Origin: DATBAT01 sp963824805
GTDB taxonomy: Bacteria; Acidobacteriota; Terriglobia; Terriglobales; Acidobacteriaceae
Reading direction: 5' to 3'
Length of the DNA stretch: 64,000 nt
Assembly (NCBI GenBank): GCA_963824805.1
Contig: CAWGQZ010000069.1
Span: 1-64,000 of the forward strand
This document shows, piece after piece, positions 37,886-54,637 of the stretch (positions are counted from its first letter, which is position 1; the number at the start of each line of letters is the position of its first letter). The notes under the pieces are model-generated. The model saw nothing but the letters and a program-made list of their open reading frames with translations, did not search any database and was not told where the DNA came from. A program made the translations under genes and the position numbers.

Positions 37886-38545
37886 TCACCGCGGCATAAA
37901 TTGCAGAAATGCGGCCAGAACTTTCTCGCAAAGATCGCCGGCTTTATCGCTGAGTTCGTGCCCCGCGCCTTGCACGGGAAGGATCTTGGTCTTTGCGGGA
38001 ATCAATTTCAGGGCAGCTTCCATTTCACCCAATGATCCAAAGCCGTCGCGGCTGCCGTGAACAAAAAGAGCGGGAGTCTTCAACTCTGCAAAGTGCTGGG
38101 TGCGAAGCTGATCTGACTTGCGTGGTGGGTGCAGGGGATAGGAGAGCAACAGCAATCCATCTGCCAGGCCAGGCTGGGCAGCGCATAGCATGGTGAATTG
38201 ACGGCCGCCGTATGAGTGTCCACCGACATAGATTTTCCCACCTGAAATTTTCTTCAATGCGGCTACCGCATTCTCCAGACCCTGACGGTTACTCTCTGCG
38301 TCACCGGGACGCGGTGGACCTGTGGGGCGCAGCTGCCGGTACGGAAGATTGGCTCGTAGCACTGCGAATCCAGCACCAGTAAAGGTTTCCGCGAGATTTC
38401 TTAACAACTCAGTCTGGCAGTTGGATCCGGCGCCGTGCGTCAGCACCAAGCCACATCCGTTGGCAGTTTTCGGCTGGTGCAGGAAGCCACGGACCTCGGG
38501 GGATTGGGTTGCGTCCGCAAACTGCTCGATTTCCAATTCGCGCAT
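37886..38545 (-). CDS. Alpha/beta hydrolase (dienelactone hydrolase-like, Tex30/KANL3 type)
   Basis: A 219-residue alpha/beta hydrolase. The nucleophile Ser lies in the elbow GGHSYGG; the acid is probably Asp in HGSRDGFG and the His is in GAGHELSD. The HGAGSN segment forms the oxyanion side. The family is close to the KANL3/Tex30 group, whose substrates are unknown. It converges with the preceding exported gene; the two stops are one base apart. Pyruvate kinase lies downstream of nothing shared. Confidence 0.82.
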   Translation of the reverse strand: MRELEIEQFADATQSPEVRGFLHQPKTANGCGLVLTHGAGSNCQTELLRNLAETFTGAGFAVLRANLPYRQLRPTGPPRPGDAESNRQGLENAVAALKKISGGKIYVGGHSYGGRQFTMLCAAQPGLADGLLLLSYPLHPPRKSDQLRTQHFAELKTPALFVHGSRDGFGSLGEMEAALKLIPAKTKILPVQGAGHELSDKAGDLCEKVLAAFLQFMPR

Positions 38546-38630
38546 GGCTCACTCGCAGAGAGATTTCCTTCGCGTTTTCGTGGTTTGTGCTTTTCGCCGG
38601 AGAGTGCATCACCACGAAGGGCACTAAGGC

Positions 38631-40130
38631 TCAAGAAGAAGCATGGCGTTCCCCGCCACCCACCACCTGCAACCGCATGAAGTTGGTTGAACCCGTCGAT
38701 AATTGCGTGCCTGCAACTATTCCCACCACGTCGCCGGAACTGACCAGGCCGCGACGGCAGAGCTCTTGTTCCGCGGTAGCCACCATTTCTTCCGTGGTCA
38801 GGGATTCCGAACGGAGTATCGGGCTCACGCCCCAAAACAGATTCATGCGATTGCAAACTTCGGGTGTATTCCCGAATGCGAAGATCGCCGTCTTGGGCCG
38901 GAATTTGGAGATGATCCGGGCAGTGCCGCCGCTCTCGGTAAACACCGCAATGGCCGCCATATGCAGATCCTGGGCAGCATGCGCGATAGACTCGCAAATC
39001 GTCTCCGCGATAGTCAACTTGCGGATGTCGCGGCGGCGCTGCAGGAAGTCGCCCATATTCATCTCGGCTTCAACCACAATCTTGGACATCATGGCCACCG
39101 CCTCGCGAGGATAGAGTCCGGTAGCCGTTTCCGCGGAGAGCATCACCGCATCCGTGCCGTCAAAAACGGCATTGGCCACATCGCTGGCCTCGGCCCGCGT
39201 CGGGCGCGGATTTTCAATCATCGACTCCAGCATCTGGGTGGCAATGATGACCGGCTTCCGCCATTCCGCAGCGCGCCGGATGACGTGCTTCTGAATCACC
39301 GGCACTTTCTCCGGCGGCATTTCTACCCCCAAGTCACCCCGGGCCACCATGACCCCGTCCGCCACTTCAAAAATGGCTTCCAGCTGTTGCAGTGCCTGCG
39401 GCTTTTCCAGCTTCGCAATCACTGGAACGGTCTGACCTTTGTCGGCCACCAGTTTCTTCACGTCCTCTACGTCCGCCGCCGAGCGAACGAACGATAACGC
39501 GACCATGTCGACGCCGTGGTCCAGGCCAAAATTCAGGTCACTGCGGTCTTTTTCGGTGAGCGCGGGAATGGAAAGTGCCGCTCCCGGAATGTTGATTCCC
39601 TGATGCTGCCCCAGCGACCCTCCATTGATGACTTCGCATTCAACCTCATCCCCACGCACGCCGATCACCCGCAGTTCAATGAGACCGTCCGAGAGCAGGA
39701 TGCGCGATCCAGGTTGAACTTCATGCGGCAGATCTTTGAACGTTGTCGAGATCAACCCAGCAGTCCCTTCCACACTACGAGACGTGATGGTGACACGCGA
39801 TCCGGCCTGAATCGTGATCGGAACTCCGTCCTTGAGCGTTCCCGTCCGAATCTTGGGGCCTTGCAGGTCCTGCAGGATGCAGATGCTGCGACCTTCCTGC
39901 TGCGCTACCTTGCGCAAGCGCTCGATGCTGTGGGAATGATCCTGATGAGTCCCATGGGAGAAGTTCAAGCGGGCCACATCCATGCCAAGGCGCATCAGCT
40001 CGCCCAGGGCGGATTCGGTGTTGCATGAGGGGCCGATGGTGCAGATGATCTTGGCGCGGCGTCGGCCGGACACATGATTTGGAAGTGGCTCGGGATCAGG
40101 CGGGCGGGGATTGGGCTCGGAAGCCTTCAA
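38631..40130 (-). CDS. pyk: Pyruvate kinase
   Basis: A 499-residue enzyme that converts phosphoenolpyruvate and ADP to pyruvate and ATP. Visible motifs: RAKIICTIGPS near the N-terminus, LNFSHGTH, VIAKLEKP and the Mg-binding MVARGDLGVEM, and the active-site ATQMLESM. The C-terminal allosteric domain (EAVAMMSKIVVEAE...) is complete. The start is TTG at 40128-40130, with GGAACTGAGGAAC upstream. An N-terminal tail of about 22 residues is rich in proline. It is probably monocistronic. Confidence 0.95.
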   Translation of the reverse strand: MKASEPNPRPPDPEPLPNHVSGRRRAKIICTIGPSCNTESALGELMRLGMDVARLNFSHGTHQDHSHSIERLRKVAQQEGRSICILQDLQGPKIRTGTLKDGVPITIQAGSRVTITSRSVEGTAGLISTTFKDLPHEVQPGSRILLSDGLIELRVIGVRGDEVECEVINGGSLGQHQGINIPGAALSIPALTEKDRSDLNFGLDHGVDMVALSFVRSAADVEDVKKLVADKGQTVPVIAKLEKPQALQQLEAIFEVADGVMVARGDLGVEMPPEKVPVIQKHVIRRAAEWRKPVIIATQMLESMIENPRPTRAEASDVANAVFDGTDAVMLSAETATGLYPREAVAMMSKIVVEAEMNMGDFLQRRRDIRKLTIAETICESIAHAAQDLHMAAIAVFTESGGTARIISKFRPKTAIFAFGNTPEVCNRMNLFWGVSPILRSESLTTEEMVATAEQELCRRGLVSSGDVVGIVAGTQLSTGSTNFMRLQVVGGGERHASS

Positions 40131-40262
40131 GAGTTCCTCAGTTCCAAGATTGATACTTCTAGCATATCAACCGCCTGGCTCTCCAGGAGAGTTCGCACGG
40201 TTCATTCCAAAATACAAAGACCATATCGGGGATACAGCCAACGGCGGCGATGCCTTGAGAAA

Positions 40263-41228
40263 CTACGAAACAACTTCCTTCTTGTCGGGGATGGCAAGCA
40301 AACGGCGGTCCCGCAAGGCGCGGGGAAAAAGCATGGCGTTGAACTCGGCGCCCATGAGGATGACAAGCGAGATCATGTACATCCAAACCAGCAAAGCTAT
40401 GCCCGCCCCCAGCGAGCCGTAGATGATGCTGTAGTCAGCGAAGCGCTGCAGGTACCAGCCGAACAGCAGAGTGACCAGCAGCCACATGCCCGTAGCCAGG
40501 ATTGCACCCGGTAGCACGCTGTGCCAGTGCTGCGTGCGAGGCACGGCGTTGTGGTAGATTAGCGCGATGACCGCCACACTGGTCATGCTGGCGATCAGCC
40601 AGCGGATGGCGGTCCACATCAGCAGAATGTAGAAGCCAAACTCGTGATTCAGGTGGAACAGGACTCGGGTCTCAATGCTGCTGCCAAACGCCACGAGAAT
40701 CGTGGCAAACATGAGCGGGACGCCAGCCAGGATGACCAGCGAGAAAGCGATCAGCCGTTCTTTGACCAGCCCCCAGGTTTTGGGTAGCTCGTAAGCGTGA
40801 CGGAAGCCTTCCATCCAGGAAATCATGACTCCGGAGGCCGTCCACAGCGTGATCAGTGATGTGGTGATCAGCAATCCAACCGGGCGGTCGGTAGTGTTTT
40901 TTAAATAAGCAACAGCAGCTGTGCTGCCCGCTGGCAGGATCCTGCCAACCGCGTAGGTGATCTCGCGAAGGTAGACTTCAGTCCGGCGGGAGGCGGCAAG
41001 CACCGCCCCAACCACCAGTAGCATGGGGAAAAAAGTGAAGATGGAAGAGTATGCGGCCGCTTTGGCGACGGCAAAGGCATCGTGTTCAAAAGCGCGCCAG
41101 ACTGCTAAACGCAGCAGACGGAAGAAGCGCAGCATGGGTGCATCCAGAGTATGGCTGGGAGGTGCGGGAAGCAACCCGGAAACGCTGCCGCGTTCCTGAT
41201 GATGCAATCGCTGGGGAGATGCGCTCAT
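40263..41228 (-). CDS. YihY/BrkB family membrane protein
   Basis: A protein of 321 residues with about six membrane helices and the YihY/BrkB signature: AAAYSSIFTFFPMLLV near residue 60 and GSLGAGIALLVWMYMISLVILMGAEFNA near the C-terminus. The family was once called RNase BN in error; it is now regarded as an integral membrane protein of unknown function, possibly a transporter. A shorter start (MLRFFRLLRLAVWRAF, residue 32) is possible. It is flanked by pyk and a small membrane gene. Confidence 0.85.
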   Translation of the reverse strand: MSASPQRLHHQERGSVSGLLPAPPSHTLDAPMLRFFRLLRLAVWRAFEHDAFAVAKAAAYSSIFTFFPMLLVVGAVLAASRRTEVYLREITYAVGRILPAGSTAAVAYLKNTTDRPVGLLITTSLITLWTASGVMISWMEGFRHAYELPKTWGLVKERLIAFSLVILAGVPLMFATILVAFGSSIETRVLFHLNHEFGFYILLMWTAIRWLIASMTSVAVIALIYHNAVPRTQHWHSVLPGAILATGMWLLVTLLFGWYLQRFADYSIIYGSLGAGIALLVWMYMISLVILMGAEFNAMLFPRALRDRRLLAIPDKKEVVS

Positions 41229-41253
41229 AGATAGATCGGTCCTAAAAACAGAT

Positions 41254-41461
41254 CTAGGTTGCCTTTCTATTCACAAAAGCTGCACTTATGCACAACAAGC
41301 CAACCAAAACCGCAAAGGGTGCGAAAACCGAGCCACGCCAATAATTCTGGAAGCTTCCAGCTACCCTCGTACAGAACCAAGATCGCCACGACCAGGATGA
41401 AAGCACCGGTGAATCCGATGAACTTCCACCCTCCGTGGTGAAAATCTCGAATTCGGACCAC
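41254..41461 (-). pseudogene. Small two-helix membrane protein, probable frameshift
   Basis: Starting at GTG or ATG near 41461 the frame reads MVRIRDFHHGGWKFIGFTG... with a clear membrane helix. In another frame, from about 41340 to a stop at 41254, a second clean helix appears (GSVFAPFAVLVGLLCISAAFVNRK). Joining at the CTTCCAGAATTA region gives a plausible protein of about 69 residues with two helices. This is the same kind of single-base break seen elsewhere. No family is recognised, so the gene itself is uncertain. Confidence 0.4.
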
Positions 41462-41479
41462 GCCTTCTCCGCATAGCTC

Positions 41480-41512
41480 AAAAAGTAAAGGGGCGGACTG
41501 GCCGCCCCTTTT
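41480..41512 (-). terminator. Rho-independent terminator of rpoC
   Basis: On the minus strand AGGGGCGG and CCGCCCCT form an 8-bp stem with a five-base loop (41489-41509), followed by TTACTTTTT. It lies 10 bases beyond the rpoC stop and closes the ribosomal-protein/polymerase operon. Confidence 0.85.
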
Positions 41513-41521
41513 CCTTCGAAG

Positions 41522-45715
<4,194 letters not shown>

Positions 45716-45922
45716 GGTGTTCCTCCACTCCTGCGATCGTGACGGGACCGCTGGCGGCTCTTGAAATCTGTCGTTGGTGGTTGGCCAGTTCGTCATTGGC
45801 CGTTACCAAGCGAAATCTTGGGATCTGTTGTTTCAAGAGCAAAAACACCAGACCCGCATCTCAAAATCTTGTCGTCGGTCAGTGGGTCGTTGACGACTGG
45901 CCAACGACCAACGACCGGTTTA
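45716..45922. repeat. rpoB-rpoC spacer with long imperfect inverted repeat
   Basis: The spacer is 207 bases, longer than usual for rpoB-rpoC. It contains a 20-base inverted repeat, matching 19 of 20: 45770-45789 with 45896-45915 (GTCGTTGGTGGTTGGCCAGT and ACTGGCCAACGACCAACGAC). The loop is about 106 bases. Shorter copies of the same word family (GGTCGTTGG/CCAACGACC) also occur at 26486-26507 and 56147-56163. The 3' end holds the rpoC ribosome site. Confidence 0.65.
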
Positions 45923-50404
<4,482 letters not shown>

Positions 50405-50861
50405 TCAAGAAACTCCCAATTTTAAGGCGCAGCGTGAGCTGCGATCACAGCGGAGCGTTTAAACGCGGACGACGACGGCGTAACCAAACATTTCAGGCAC
50501 GAAAACGTTCAATCACACGCCTGCCATTGCCTAAAAAGCGAAATGGCTTTTTAGACACGAGTACGCCCGCGGGGGCATAGCTCCCCACAGGCGCCATTTG
50601 CGGCACTCAGCGTCAATTGAATTGTTTCTTTCCGCGCCAGTATCTAGGCCTGTTCCGTTCCGCTGCCCTGCGAAACAGTTTGCCAACCGTTAAGCGACCC
50701 TACTCCGCTTCCCTTGGCCGTTGGAGCAAGAGGTCGCTAAAGACCGTTAGGTGAATGGGAAGCGGCAGGTATCTAGATGATACCACTGCCTCCAACGATT
50801 CAACCAAATAAAAAAATTAGTAGTAATTCTTAAGGGACGGGCTGTGCCCGCCCCTTCACGA
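50405..50861 (-). promoter_or_regulatory. Structured rplL-rpoB leader
   Basis: The 457-base gap between rplL and rpoB holds several strong pairings. There is an attenuator-like stem at 50834-50854 followed on the minus strand by T-rich sequence. A 10-bp hairpin with a two-base bulge lies at 50764-50790. Two crossing stems follow: 50693-50699 with 50732-50738 and 50705-50713 with 50757-50765. A 9-bp AT-rich hairpin lies at 50531-50554. In E. coli this gap holds an attenuator and an RNase III site that set the ratio of ribosomal protein to polymerase; a similar role is inferred here. Confidence 0.55.
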
Positions 50862-51245
50862 TTACTTTACTTCGACGGTTGCGCCGGCATCCGCGAACTT
50901 CTTCTTGATGGTCTCGGCTTCTTCCTTGGAAACGCCTTCTTTCACGTTCTTCGGAGCGCCATCGACCAAGTCCTTGGCTTCTTTCAGGCCCAGGCTGGTG
51001 ACTTCGCGTACCGCCTTGATAACGTTAATCTTATTCGCCCCAACTTCCTTCAGGACGACGGTAAATTCAGTCTTTTCTTCAGCCGGAGCCGCACCCGCCG
51101 CCGCTCCACCGCCACCGGCAACCATCACCGGGGCGGCTGCTGCTGCCGAAACTCCAAGCCTCGACTCCAACTTCTTTACCAGTTCCGCCGCTTCCAACAG
51201 CGATAAGCCTACGATCGATTCTTCTAACTGCGCCAAATCTGCCAT
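50862..51245 (-). CDS. rplL: 50S ribosomal protein L7/L12
   Basis: L7/L12 forms the ribosomal stalk that recruits translation GTPases. The 127-residue protein has the N-terminal dimer domain (ADLAQLEESIVGLSLLEAAELVKKLE), an Ala/Gly hinge (about 35-55) and the C-terminal domain (EKTEFTVVLKEVGANKINVIKAVREVTSLGLKEAKDLVDGAPKNVKEGVSKEEAE). ATG 51245 is standard. The order rplJ-rplL-rpoB-rpoC is the usual one. Confidence 0.97.
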   Translation of the reverse strand: MADLAQLEESIVGLSLLEAAELVKKLESRLGVSAAAAAPVMVAGGGGAAAGAAPAEEKTEFTVVLKEVGANKINVIKAVREVTSLGLKEAKDLVDGAPKNVKEGVSKEEAETIKKKFADAGATVEVK

Positions 51246-51488
51246 GTCTAGTTCTCCGCCTTTTGATTGATCAAAGTATTGATTTCATTACCTTTTGGCC
51301 AAGTTTCCAGTGCGTCAAGCCCTCGATCCGCTACTCCAGACATGGCAGCAAACCAGAACTACGCAACCCTCGCCAACCGGCAACTGAACTTATTGGGTAA
51401 CCGGAAAATTGAGCAACCTGGGATGGGAATCCTGAACCGTTGGCTTCCAATTACCAAATTACGAAAATTATCCAATTACCAAATCTCT
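51246..51488. other. rplJ-rplL spacer with AT-rich direct repeats
   Basis: The spacer of 243 bases is unusually long. Near 51448-51485 the word CCAATTACCAAATT is repeated with small changes, and the plus strand also reads CCAATTACGAAAATTATCCAATTACC. These look like the short degenerate repeats found between other genes here. The ribosome site of rplL is in the last 20 bases. Confidence 0.4.
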
Positions 51489-52022
51489 TTATGCTTCCTT
51501 AAATTTTTTCTTTTCAACGCCCTGGCCGATTACCACTGCCAAATCACGGCCCGTGGCATTGACTACCGTCGCCAAGCGCTGTGCCGGCGCATTCAACAGG
51601 AACAGCAGCTTGGAGTAAAGCTCTTCCTTCGACGGCATGGTGGCCAATGCATCGATTTCCTTGATCGTGATGACGCGGCCCTCGACCACTCCAGCCTTAA
51701 AAGTGAACTCAGGATTGTCCTTGGCGTACTTCGAAAGAACTTTGGCCAAGGCGACCGGATCGCCTTCGGTGTAGGCAATGGAGGTGACGCCCGTGAGGTT
51801 CTTGAGCACTTCCGCCACTTTGGTGCCCTTGGCTGCGCGCTCGGCCAGCGTGTTCTTCACTACCCGATACTTGGCGCCGCTGCTGCGCAAGGTCTTGCGC
51901 AACTCGTAGTCCTGGGCCACGGTCAGCTTGCTGTAGGTCGAAACGATCACGCTGGAAACCTTCTGCAGCTCCTGCCCCAGCTTCTCGACCTGCTCCGTCT
52001 TCTTCGCCTTAGAAACCGCCAT
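51489..52022 (-). CDS. rplJ: 50S ribosomal protein L10
   Basis: L10 anchors the L7/L12 stalk to 23S rRNA and represses its own operon. The 177-residue protein begins MAVSKAKKTEQVEKLGQELQ and contains the rRNA-binding segment (LRKTLRSSGAKYRVVKNTLAERAAKG) and the C-terminal helix that binds L12. The leader upstream (52023-52123) should contain its target, but I can only point to a short hairpin there. Confidence 0.96.
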   Translation of the reverse strand: MAVSKAKKTEQVEKLGQELQKVSSVIVSTYSKLTVAQDYELRKTLRSSGAKYRVVKNTLAERAAKGTKVAEVLKNLTGVTSIAYTEGDPVALAKVLSKYAKDNPEFTFKAGVVEGRVITIKEIDALATMPSKEELYSKLLFLLNAPAQRLATVVNATGRDLAVVIGQGVEKKKFKEA

Positions 52023-52051
52023 AAGATGTCTGTCCCTTCAATCTCGTCTAG

Positions 52052-52071
52052 GGCGGAGACTCATGTCCGCC
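52052..52071. repeat. GGCGGA palindrome in the rplJ leader
   Basis: GGCGGA...TCCGCC forms a 6-bp stem with an 8-base loop in the rplA-rplJ gap. It resembles the larger palindrome at 52889-52910, so the two look like copies of one dispersed repeat rather than an L10 site. Confidence 0.45.
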
Positions 52072-52123
52072 GACCCTGAATCCCTAAACAAATCGGCCCG
52101 CTTTCACGCTTGGCCACACTACC

Positions 52124-52831
52124 TCAGGCCTTGGCTGCCGTTTCGACGGCCGTTGTATCAATCAAGATTCCGGGCCCCATGGTCGAACTCAGGTAGCAGC
52201 CCTTGATGTATTTGCCTTTGGCAACCGCCGGCTTGGCCTTGATCACGCTGGTGATCAGCGTAGTGGCGTTGTCGATCAGCTTGTCGGGCGTGAACGAAAT
52301 CTTCCCCACCGGCACATGCACCAGCGCAGTCTTGTCGGTTCGGAACTCGACCTTGCCAGCCTTTACTTCCTGTACCGCCTTGGCGACGTCGAAAGTCACC
52401 GTGCCCGTCTTCGGGTTTGGCATCAGCCCCTTGGGGCCAAGCACCTTACCCAGCCGTCCGACTGACTTCATCACGTCCGGCGTTGCGATCAGCGCGTCGA
52501 AATCGGTCCAGTTCTCTTTGTTGATCTTCTCGACCATCTCTTCGCCGCCGACGAAGTCGGCCCCCGCCGCCTGGGCCTCACGCTGCTTGTCGCCAGTAGC
52601 AATGACCAGCACTTTTTTCGATTTGCCCAGCCCGTGCGGAAGAACCACGGTGCCGCGGACCATCTGGTCAGCGTGCTTGGGATCGACTCCCAGGCGCAGC
52701 GTGACTTCGACAGTCTCATCGAACTTGGCGAATTTAACTTTTTGCAGAAGCGAAACCGCGTCCTGCAAGATGTAGGGGCGGGCTTCGACTGCCTGCCGTG
52801 CCTTGGTGACGTTCTTGCCTGCTTTTTTCAT
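52124..52831 (-). CDS. rplA: 50S ribosomal protein L1
   Basis: L1 forms the stalk that moves deacylated tRNA and can repress its own mRNA. The 235-residue protein starts MKKAGKNVTKARQAVE at ATG 52829-52831, with GAGGAA upstream, rather than at 52912. It contains KFDETVEVTLRLGVDPKHADQMVRGTVVLPHG and GKVLGPKGLMPNPKTGTVT, both conserved. Confidence 0.96.
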   Translation of the reverse strand: MKKAGKNVTKARQAVEARPYILQDAVSLLQKVKFAKFDETVEVTLRLGVDPKHADQMVRGTVVLPHGLGKSKKVLVIATGDKQREAQAAGADFVGGEEMVEKINKENWTDFDALIATPDVMKSVGRLGKVLGPKGLMPNPKTGTVTFDVAKAVQEVKAGKVEFRTDKTALVHVPVGKISFTPDKLIDNATTLITSVIKAKPAVAKGKYIKGCYLSSTMGPGILIDTTAVETAAKA

Positions 52832-52888
52832 TATTCCTCGTCTCCCACCGCTGACCGTTGTTCCGGCCGGCCGTAGTGTTTTCGACTT

Positions 52889-52910
52889 GGCGGACAAGAG
52901 TGTCCGCGCC
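52889..52910. repeat. GGCGGACA palindrome between rplK and rplA
   Basis: GGCGGACA, four bases, TGTCCGCGCC form a hairpin of about 8 bp with one extra base near the foot. The sequence type (GGCGCGGACACTC...TGTCCGCC on the other strand) resembles dispersed palindromes I recall from acidobacterial genomes. Confidence 0.5.
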
Positions 52911-52920
52911 ACATCCTTAA

Positions 52921-53352
52921 CTATCCAACGACTTCGATACCCATCGATCTGGCGGTGCCGCGCACGCTGCGAATGGCGGAATCGACCGAAGCCGCATTAA
53001 GATCCGGCATCTTCTGCTTAGCGATCTCTTCCACCTGCTTCACCGTGACTTTGCCCACTTTATCTTTGTTCGGCGAGCCCGATCCCTTAGCGATGCCGGC
53101 AGCGCGCTTCAACAAAATCGACGCCGGTGGGGTCTTGGTGATAAAGGTGAAGGTACGGTCGTTGTAGACCGAAACCACCACCGGGATGATCAGCCCTTCC
53201 AGCTCTTTCTGGCTGGTGCGGGCGTTGAACTGCTTGCAGAACTCCATAATGTTGATCTGCGCCTGACCTAGCGCCGGACCTACGGGAGGAGCCGGAGTAG
53301 CTTTGCCGGCTGCGATCTGCAACTTCACCTGTCCTGTAACTTTCTTCGCCAT
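52921..53352 (-). CDS. rplK: 50S ribosomal protein L11
   Basis: L11 binds the GTPase-associated region of 23S rRNA. The 143-residue protein starts MAKKVTGQVKLQIAAG and has GKATPAPPVGPALGQAQINIMEFCKQFN and the C-terminal RNA-binding domain (AGIAKGSGSPNKDKVGKVT...VRGTARSMGIEV). It follows nusG after about 46 bases, which contain a CACGAAGG-type repeat. Confidence 0.97.
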   Translation of the reverse strand: MAKKVTGQVKLQIAAGKATPAPPVGPALGQAQINIMEFCKQFNARTSQKELEGLIIPVVVSVYNDRTFTFITKTPPASILLKRAAGIAKGSGSPNKDKVGKVTVKQVEEIAKQKMPDLNAASVDSAIRSVRGTARSMGIEVVG

Positions 53353-53360
53353 CTATAAAA

Positions 53361-53395
53361 TCCTTCGTGAACCTTAGTGACCTTCGTGGTGAAAG
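53361..53395. repeat. CACGAAGG-type repeat between nusG and rplK
   Basis: Read on the minus strand: CACCACGAAGGTCACTAAGG followed by TTCACGAAGG. It is one of at least three copies of a degenerate word (CACGAAGG/CACTAAGG) in this window, the others at about 23886-23935 and 38606-38635. Confidence 0.55.
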
Positions 53396-53398
53396 CCT

Positions 53399-54022
53399 TT
53401 AAGCGACTTTCTCCACTTGATTAAACTCGAGCTCAACCGGCGTCGAACGCCCGAAGATCGTGACCATAACCTTCAACGTCTCGCGGTCCTCGTTGACCTC
53501 GTCCACGATGCCGGTGAAGCTGGCGAACGGTCCTTCGCTGATACGGACTGATTCGTTCTTTTCGAACTTGACCTTAAGCTTCGGCTTGTCCTTGCTATCG
53601 GCGACCTTGTAAACGATGTGCTGCACTTCTTCATCCGATAGCGGAGTGGGCTGCTGGCCGGTGCCGACAAATCCGGTAACCCGCGGCGTCGACTTGACCA
53701 CGTGCCAGACATGATCGTCCATGTCCATCTGCACCAGCACATAGCCGGGATAGAACATGCGCTCCGAGGTATATTTCTTGCCGCCGCGAACTTCAGTGAC
53801 CGATTCGGTCGGGATCAGCACCTTGCCGATCTTTTCTTCGAGACCAAACGCCTTGACGCGTGACTCCAGCGATTCCCGCACCTTGCGCTCAAATCCTGAA
53901 TAGGAGTGGATGATGTACCACTTCATATTGGGATTGACGGGAGCTTCGCCGGCTGCGCTTTCGGCTGGCGGCGGCCCACCCTCTGTGCCGCTTACGGCTG
54001 CGTTTTTTGCTTCGTCCGGCAT
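53399..54022 (-). CDS. nusG: Transcription termination/antitermination protein NusG
   Basis: NusG binds RNA polymerase and modulates pausing and Rho. From ATG 54020-54022 it has about 207 residues: a low-complexity N-terminal tail of about 32 residues (AAESAAGEAPVNPN-like), the NGN domain (KWYIIHSYSGFERKVRESL) and the KOW domain (NESVRISEGPFASFTGIVDEV...). No start has a strong ribosome site; a longer frame reaches 54160 by running into secE sequence, and a shorter one would start at MKWYIIHSY. It lies 34 bases after secE. Confidence 0.93.
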   Translation of the reverse strand: MPDEAKNAAVSGTEGGPPPAESAAGEAPVNPNMKWYIIHSYSGFERKVRESLESRVKAFGLEEKIGKVLIPTESVTEVRGGKKYTSERMFYPGYVLVQMDMDDHVWHVVKSTPRVTGFVGTGQQPTPLSDEEVQHIVYKVADSKDKPKLKVKFEKNESVRISEGPFASFTGIVDEVNEDRETLKVMVTIFGRSTPVELEFNQVEKVA

Positions 54023-54056
54023 AATGTTGCTGTAGATTCCAGCTTCCTTCCTAACC

Positions 54057-54317
54057 TCAGCGATGCCCAAAATAGCGAAATACCTGGTCGATGCCGCGTC
54101 CGATGGCAAGATCGACCAGCCAAAAATATCCGGCAAAGAGGAACACCGTAATGATGACAACGGCAGTGGTGGCCTGCACCTCTTTAAAGGAGGGAGCGGT
54201 CACCTTCCGCATTTCGGTGCGGACGTCGTTGTAAAAGCTCTTGACCCGCTCCGGCCAGGCCTTCATCCGGCTACCGAAGCTATCGTTGCTGGCCGCGGCT
54301 GCCACTGACTTTGCCAT
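54057..54317 (-). CDS. secE: Preprotein translocase subunit SecE
   Basis: SecE is the small essential subunit of the SecYEG channel. The 86-residue protein starts MAKSVAAAASNDSFGSRM at ATG 54315-54317, with GAGG upstream. It has the conserved amphipathic helix (VRTEMRKVTAPSFKEVQATT) followed by one membrane helix (AVVIITVFLFAGYFWLVDLAIG). It precedes nusG, as usual. The longer frame to 54389 runs into tRNA-Trp and is rejected. Confidence 0.95.
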   Translation of the reverse strand: MAKSVAAAASNDSFGSRMKAWPERVKSFYNDVRTEMRKVTAPSFKEVQATTAVVIITVFLFAGYFWLVDLAIGRGIDQVFRYFGHR

Positions 54318-54359
54318 TCTTTTTGCCTCAACTCCCATAACCGGCTTATCTCCAAACTC

Positions 54360-54435
54360 TGGCAGGGGCGGAGGGATTCGAACCCCCAAGTTCGGTTTTG
54401 GAGACCGACAGTTTAACCGTTGAGCTTACGCCCCT
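54360..54435 (-). tRNA. trnW: tRNA-Trp (CCA)
   Basis: The minus strand folds as a cloverleaf: acceptor AGGGGCG/CGCCCCT, anticodon loop CTCCAAA (anticodon CCA), T-arm GGGGG-TTCGAAT-CCCTC, discriminator G and an encoded CCA at 54360-54362. It lies between rpmG and secE, a position seen in many bacteria. Confidence 0.95.
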
Positions 54436-54467
54436 GCGTGGCGGGCACCATCGCCCGCGTTCCACCA

Positions 54468-54620
54468 TTATTTCACTTCTTTATGCGGCGTATGCTTACG
54501 GCAACGGGTACAAAACTTTTTCATCTCCAGGCGATCCGGAGTCGTCTTCCGGTTCTTGGTGGTCGAATAGTTTCGCTCTTTGCAATCGCCACACTGTAAC
54601 GAAATAATTTCTCGGGGCAT
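54468..54620 (-). CDS. rpmG: 50S ribosomal protein L33
   Basis: A 50-residue protein, MPREIISLQCGDCKERNYST...KKFCTRCRKHTPHKEVK, encoded between tuf and tRNA-Trp. It has two cysteine pairs (CGDC and CTRC), so it is the zinc-binding form of L33, which some bacteria replace with a cysteine-free form under zinc starvation. ATG 54618-54620 has AGGAGTT upstream. It is co-transcribed with tuf and secE. Confidence 0.93.
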   Translation of the reverse strand: MPREIISLQCGDCKERNYSTTKNRKTTPDRLEMKKFCTRCRKHTPHKEVK

Positions 54621-54637
54621 TAGAACTCCTTCCCAAC

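Noticed and set aside
45716..45796. Longer N-terminus of rpoC starting at 45796
   Set aside because: The extra residues are encoded by a spacer repeat and do not match the family, while TTG 45715 has a strong ribosome site and a fitting protein start.
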